From: Marivirga salinae
GTDB taxonomy: Bacteria; Bacteroidota; Bacteroidia; Cytophagales; Cyclobacteriaceae
Assembly: GCF_030503855.1 (NCBI RefSeq)
Contig: NZ_CP129971.1
Span: 813,501-877,500 of the forward strand
Reading direction: 5' to 3'
Length of the DNA: 64,000 bases
Positions 61,480-64,000 of this stretch are shown piece after piece. Numbering within the stretch: the stretch's first letter is position 1; every line of letters begins with the position of its first letter. Under the pieces are notes generated by a model. That model was not told the origin of the DNA. It worked only from the letters and a program-made list of their open reading frames with translations, and searched no databases. The translations under genes and the position numbers were made by a program.

Positions 61480-62581
61480 TATCTTGAAATGTAATTGAAA
61501 CTGATAAAGCAGAAGTCATGTCTACTTTTATTAATGGAATAACTGCTTGTAATGCATTGTAAACATTAACTAATTGACTTCCTTCTGCTGAAGCAATTTC
61601 ACTGTAGGGTGCTTCAATTTTTTCCATTTCTTCTAATGCGGCAGTTGATTGATTTATGATGGCTCTACTTAATAGCTCATCATTTCTATCTCTTGCATCC
61701 AATGCATCTAGATAATCATCTAAACCGAGACCATCTTCAGAGGCATCAAAATGTTCACCTTTGAAAACAGCAATTGAAGATTTTACAGCTTCTTCTGCTA
61801 ATTCACCTGACCAGCCAGAAAAGTAAGCTTCTACATTTTCTGGAGAAAGAACACCGCCCGTTCTAGGGTTTCCTCCTGAAGGAAATCCTATTTTGGCATT
61901 TTTAATTCTGATATCAAATTGAAAATTGTATTCATTAACTAATAAGCTGGTTCCACTTCCAACATCGGTTCCAGTGTTTCCAACAAAAGTTGATCTGTAA
62001 TCAGGCCATCCTTCTGAAATTAGATTGGAAGTAGTTTGAATATCGGTTACTAAATCTGTTAAATATTGCAATCGATTTTCTCCTAAATCTGGATCTGCAT
62101 AATAAGATAAAACTTCTTCTTCAGTGTTCCCTGTTCCGAATAGTAGATAATCCAAGGCTGGAAAGCCTTTAGCAGCTACATTGGCAGCTGATCCTAAAAC
62201 ATAATTTTGAGAAGCTATATTTTCTTCAATTAAAGCAGCATCAGTAGGAAATATATTTACTCTATCTCTTAAGTTAACACTAGATACAGGCCCTACATGA
62301 ACAAAAGCTAGATGTTGGTAACTTAGCCAAGCTTCTTTTAACTCAGATCTTAAAACGTTTAAGCTCTCTATAGAAAGATTAGCATTAAAAGAGTTAGTTG
62401 CAACAGTAATTCCTTCAGCATTAAAAGCGAAATTCTCAATGGATGGTTGGATTACATTATCCGCTATGTTAACAAGAAATGCTTCCCTGTCAAAATCCAC
62501 TTTTTCACTGCCTGTTTTTTTATCGCAGGCAGTGAAAAAAGTGATAAACAATATGAAAGAAGAAAATTTTAAATATCTCAT
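61466..62581 (-). CDS. Imelysin-family lipoprotein
   Basis: 371 residues. Lipoprotein signal (LFITFFTACDKKTGSEK), then the all-helical imelysin fold with AWLSYQHLAFVHVGPVSS, FPALDYLLFGTG (GxHxxE-type region replaced by a divergent form) and KIGFPSGGNPRTGGV. Imelysin-like proteins (IrpA, ICMP) are iron-regulated and thought to act in iron binding or uptake in the periplasm. It is preceded by the DUF4856 gene after 6 bases. Confidence 0.87.
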   Translation of the reverse strand: MRYLKFSSFILFITFFTACDKKTGSEKVDFDREAFLVNIADNVIQPSIENFAFNAEGITVATNSFNANLSIESLNVLRSELKEAWLSYQHLAFVHVGPVSSVNLRDRVNIFPTDAALIEENIASQNYVLGSAANVAAKGFPALDYLLFGTGNTEEEVLSYYADPDLGENRLQYLTDLVTDIQTTSNLISEGWPDYRSTFVGNTGTDVGSGTSLLVNEYNFQFDIRIKNAKIGFPSGGNPRTGGVLSPENVEAYFSGWSGELAEEAVKSSIAVFKGEHFDASEDGLGLDDYLDALDARDRNDELLSRAIINQSTAALEEMEKIEAPYSEIASAEGSQLVNVYNALQAVIPLIKVDMTSALSVSITFQDNDGD

Positions 62582-62587
62582 TATGTC

Positions 62588-63685
62588 TTATAATTGGTCT
62601 TGAATATCTTCAAATCCGTAAGCTTCAACTAAAGTTGCTTTTGCAGCATTAATGTTGTCGGTAGAAATAGTATAAAAATTATCACCTAGTTCATCTAATA
62701 CCTCACCAACTTCAGCATTACTTAATTTTTTATTTGGATTGTATCTTAATGCATTGATAAATGCCCAGGCTTCTGATAATGTATGGTTTCTGATAGCATC
62801 ATCTGCAAAGCCAGCAATTGCTTCATTTAAATAATGAACGGCAGTTCCAGCTGATACTTTTTCCCATTCATCTCTGATGATTGTGATTTGCTCATCTCTA
62901 GTATCTAAGTCTTTATTTGAAATTGCGGCTCTTCCTTTGATGAAAGCATTCATTATAGCTTCATTTGAGCCTAATAATGCATCTCTTCCATTGGCATATT
63001 TACCCCAGAATCTCGCCCCGTCAGTAGTTGTAGGAAAATCATTTGGAACGCCAAAATAACCGAAAGCCTCATCCCAGTGATGCTCCATGGCCGTTCCTTT
63101 GCCGTCTTCAATGGTTTCATTATCCACATCCATTTTGCCTGAAGCTAAATAGATTGAAACTCCTTGAAAATAAAAACAAGAGCCCATTAAACCTTTTTCA
63201 ATTATTTGAATGTGTTCAAAACCATTGATATCAAAGAAATATTGTTTTGAGCCATCGTTTGAAGTAACAACCCCAGCAGTTCCATCACTTCCTTCACCGC
63301 CATTAGCTTCAACAGTAGCGGCTGCAAAGTCTCTAATAAAACCTTGATAAAAGTTGATTTCAGATTCAACTGTTTTGTTCTCTAATTCTTTACTGTCTGC
63401 CGCATTTAATTCAGCATTTTCAAATGGATTATTTTCGTTGGCATACATGTCCAACATTACTTGAGCATCTAAAACTGCACCATTATTGGCTGTTTTCATA
63501 TAAGCAGTCAATTCTTCCATCATGTCCAAACGTTGTGTTTGACCAGTATAACTCACATTTTCGAAATCATAAGTTAATGGAATTTCATAAGTTTCCTCTT
63601 TTTCTTCAGCTGTGTTTTCATCCTCACATGCTGTAAAAGCAAATACTGCTAATAGTGCTAATCCTAGTAATCTTAAATTTTTCAT
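62588..63685 (-). CDS. DUF4856 lipoprotein, first gene of the iron-type operon
   Basis: 365 residues. The signal ALLAVFAFTACEDENTAEEKEE has a lipobox and a following acidic patch. The DUF4856 domain includes YDFENVSYTGQTQRLDMMEELTAYM, a Glu/His motif KGTAMEHHWDEAFGYFG (about 205-221) and RFWGKYANGRDALLGSN. The family is found next to imelysin genes in Bacteroidota and probably shares their iron-related role; the fold is helical like imelysin. Promoter with operator-like repeats directly upstream. Confidence 0.85.
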   Translation of the reverse strand: MKNLRLLGLALLAVFAFTACEDENTAEEKEETYEIPLTYDFENVSYTGQTQRLDMMEELTAYMKTANNGAVLDAQVMLDMYANENNPFENAELNAADSKELENKTVESEINFYQGFIRDFAAATVEANGGEGSDGTAGVVTSNDGSKQYFFDINGFEHIQIIEKGLMGSCFYFQGVSIYLASGKMDVDNETIEDGKGTAMEHHWDEAFGYFGVPNDFPTTTDGARFWGKYANGRDALLGSNEAIMNAFIKGRAAISNKDLDTRDEQITIIRDEWEKVSAGTAVHYLNEAIAGFADDAIRNHTLSEAWAFINALRYNPNKKLSNAEVGEVLDELGDNFYTISTDNINAAKATLVEAYGFEDIQDQL

Positions 63686-63705
63686 TTGTGCAAAATTAAT
63701 ATTTG

Positions 63706-63799
63706 TATTTAGATTGATTCTAATGATGATGCAAAATTAATTTTATTTAGATTGGTTACAAATAAAAAAGCAATTTTATTTAGATTAGATTTAAATAAA
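63706..63799. promoter_or_regulatory. Three operator-like repeats upstream of the iron-type operon
   Basis: TATTTAGATT recurs at 63706, 63744 and 63777. The second and third lie in 25-base dyads with TTTATTT, 11 bases, AAATAAA (63742-63766 and 63775-63799). The first lies in a dyad TTAGA-TTGAT-TCTAA (63709-63723). The layout suggests binding of a metal-responsive repressor of the Fur or DtxR type. Confidence 0.6.
63732..63761 (-). promoter_or_regulatory. Sigma-A promoter of the iron-type operon
   Basis: On the minus strand: TTG (63761-63759), 19 bases, TAATTTTG (63739-63732). The start codon is 46 bases downstream. A second TAATTTTG at 63698-63691 is only 5 bases from the ATG and has no TTG partner. 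The repeats cover the -33 region and the start of the transcript. Confidence 0.6.
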
Positions 63800-64000
63800 G
63801 ATCAAAAACTTTGTTTAAACTATTATAAGAAAGTCTTTACGGAGCCTTTTTGTGTTTCTTATATCATTTATTAAGTAAAGAAACAGAGTAGTTTAAAGCA
63901 CAGAAGTATTAGGCAGGCAAATTTTATCTGAAAATTAAATATAAGAACTCTAATGCTCTGTGCTGATTTTGTTTAGGTAACTGGGAAAATGGCGGGGTTT
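63800..64000. repeat. Right-edge non-coding stretch with an inverted repeat
   Basis: Arms AGCACAGAAGTATTAG (63897-63912) and CTAATGCTCTGTGCT (63950-63964) pair imperfectly. No ORF is seen. It may be a terminator region of a gene outside the window or another REP-like copy. Confidence 0.4.

Noticed and set aside
63120..63128. Perfect DnaA box TTATCCACA inside the DUF4856 gene
   Set aside because: Isolated and coding; no cluster around it.
1..64000. CRISPR arrays, transposases, prophage or integron features
   Set aside because: No evenly spaced repeats, transposase motifs or phage structural genes were found by eye; XerC is the housekeeping type in its usual context.

Overview
The window reads as chromosomal DNA from a free-living, probably marine member of the Bacteroidota, most like the Cytophagales (a Marivirga-type organism is my guess, not proven). 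The grounds are: AT-rich sequence; promoters with the Bacteroidota -7 element TAnnTTTG; almost no Shine-Dalgarno sequences, with one striking exception at rpsU; many lipoproteins; a TonB-dependent receptor; and families largely confined to this phylum (DUF4175, DUF4856, YfiR-type, GreA/B-like coiled-coil proteins). No rRNA, tRNA, CRISPR array, insertion sequence or prophage was seen.

Region by region. 1-9 kb: a truncated M3 peptidase gene, an NTF2-like protein, a hydrolase/lipoprotein pair, guaB diverging from a CstA-type transporter, and a surface lipoprotein. 9-22 kb: a long leftward block (TPR protein, Ig-like lipoprotein, methyltransferase, mnmG, ybeY, RsbW-like ATPase, DUF4175 protein, exodeoxyribonuclease III, AhpD-like protein). 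This block contains two perfect parS-type palindromes upstream of mnmG and a DnaA-box cluster in an AT-rich gap about 5 kb away, so the window probably lies near the chromosome origin. 22-34 kb: mixed housekeeping genes (comF, an orphan ParA with a small partner, nitroreductase, pheS, 3-hydroxyacyl-CoA dehydrogenase, dgt), a Brp/Blh retinal-forming enzyme and a PLP-dependent dehydratase. 34-38.5 kb: a signalling cluster (receiver domain, DUF3365 haem lipoprotein, HAMP-GAF-PAS sensor, YfiR protein) with no kinase. 38.8-42.7 kb: prfA, a beta-helix lipoprotein and an acyl-CoA dehydrogenase under an operator-like palindrome.

42.8-53.2 kb holds the most unusual content: eight tightly packed leftward genes. 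They encode a small membrane protein, a natural fusion of an RnfD/UnbU-like membrane domain to an FG-GAP/ASPIC (UnbV-like) domain, a membrane fatty-acid desaturase, a Rieske oxygenase, a radical SAM enzyme, two GNAT-like proteins and a GH3-family acyl-adenylating enzyme. UnbU and UnbV are known as conserved unknowns of enediyne clusters, but no polyketide synthase is present here. It looks like an undescribed pathway that makes or modifies an acyl-derived product.

53.5-57.7 kb: rpsU-xerC-hpf followed by a TPR protein and a polytopic membrane protein. 57.7-64 kb: an iron-acquisition-type operon (DUF4856 lipoprotein, imelysin lipoprotein, HTTM protein, FecA-like receptor), whose promoter is embedded in three operator-like repeats.
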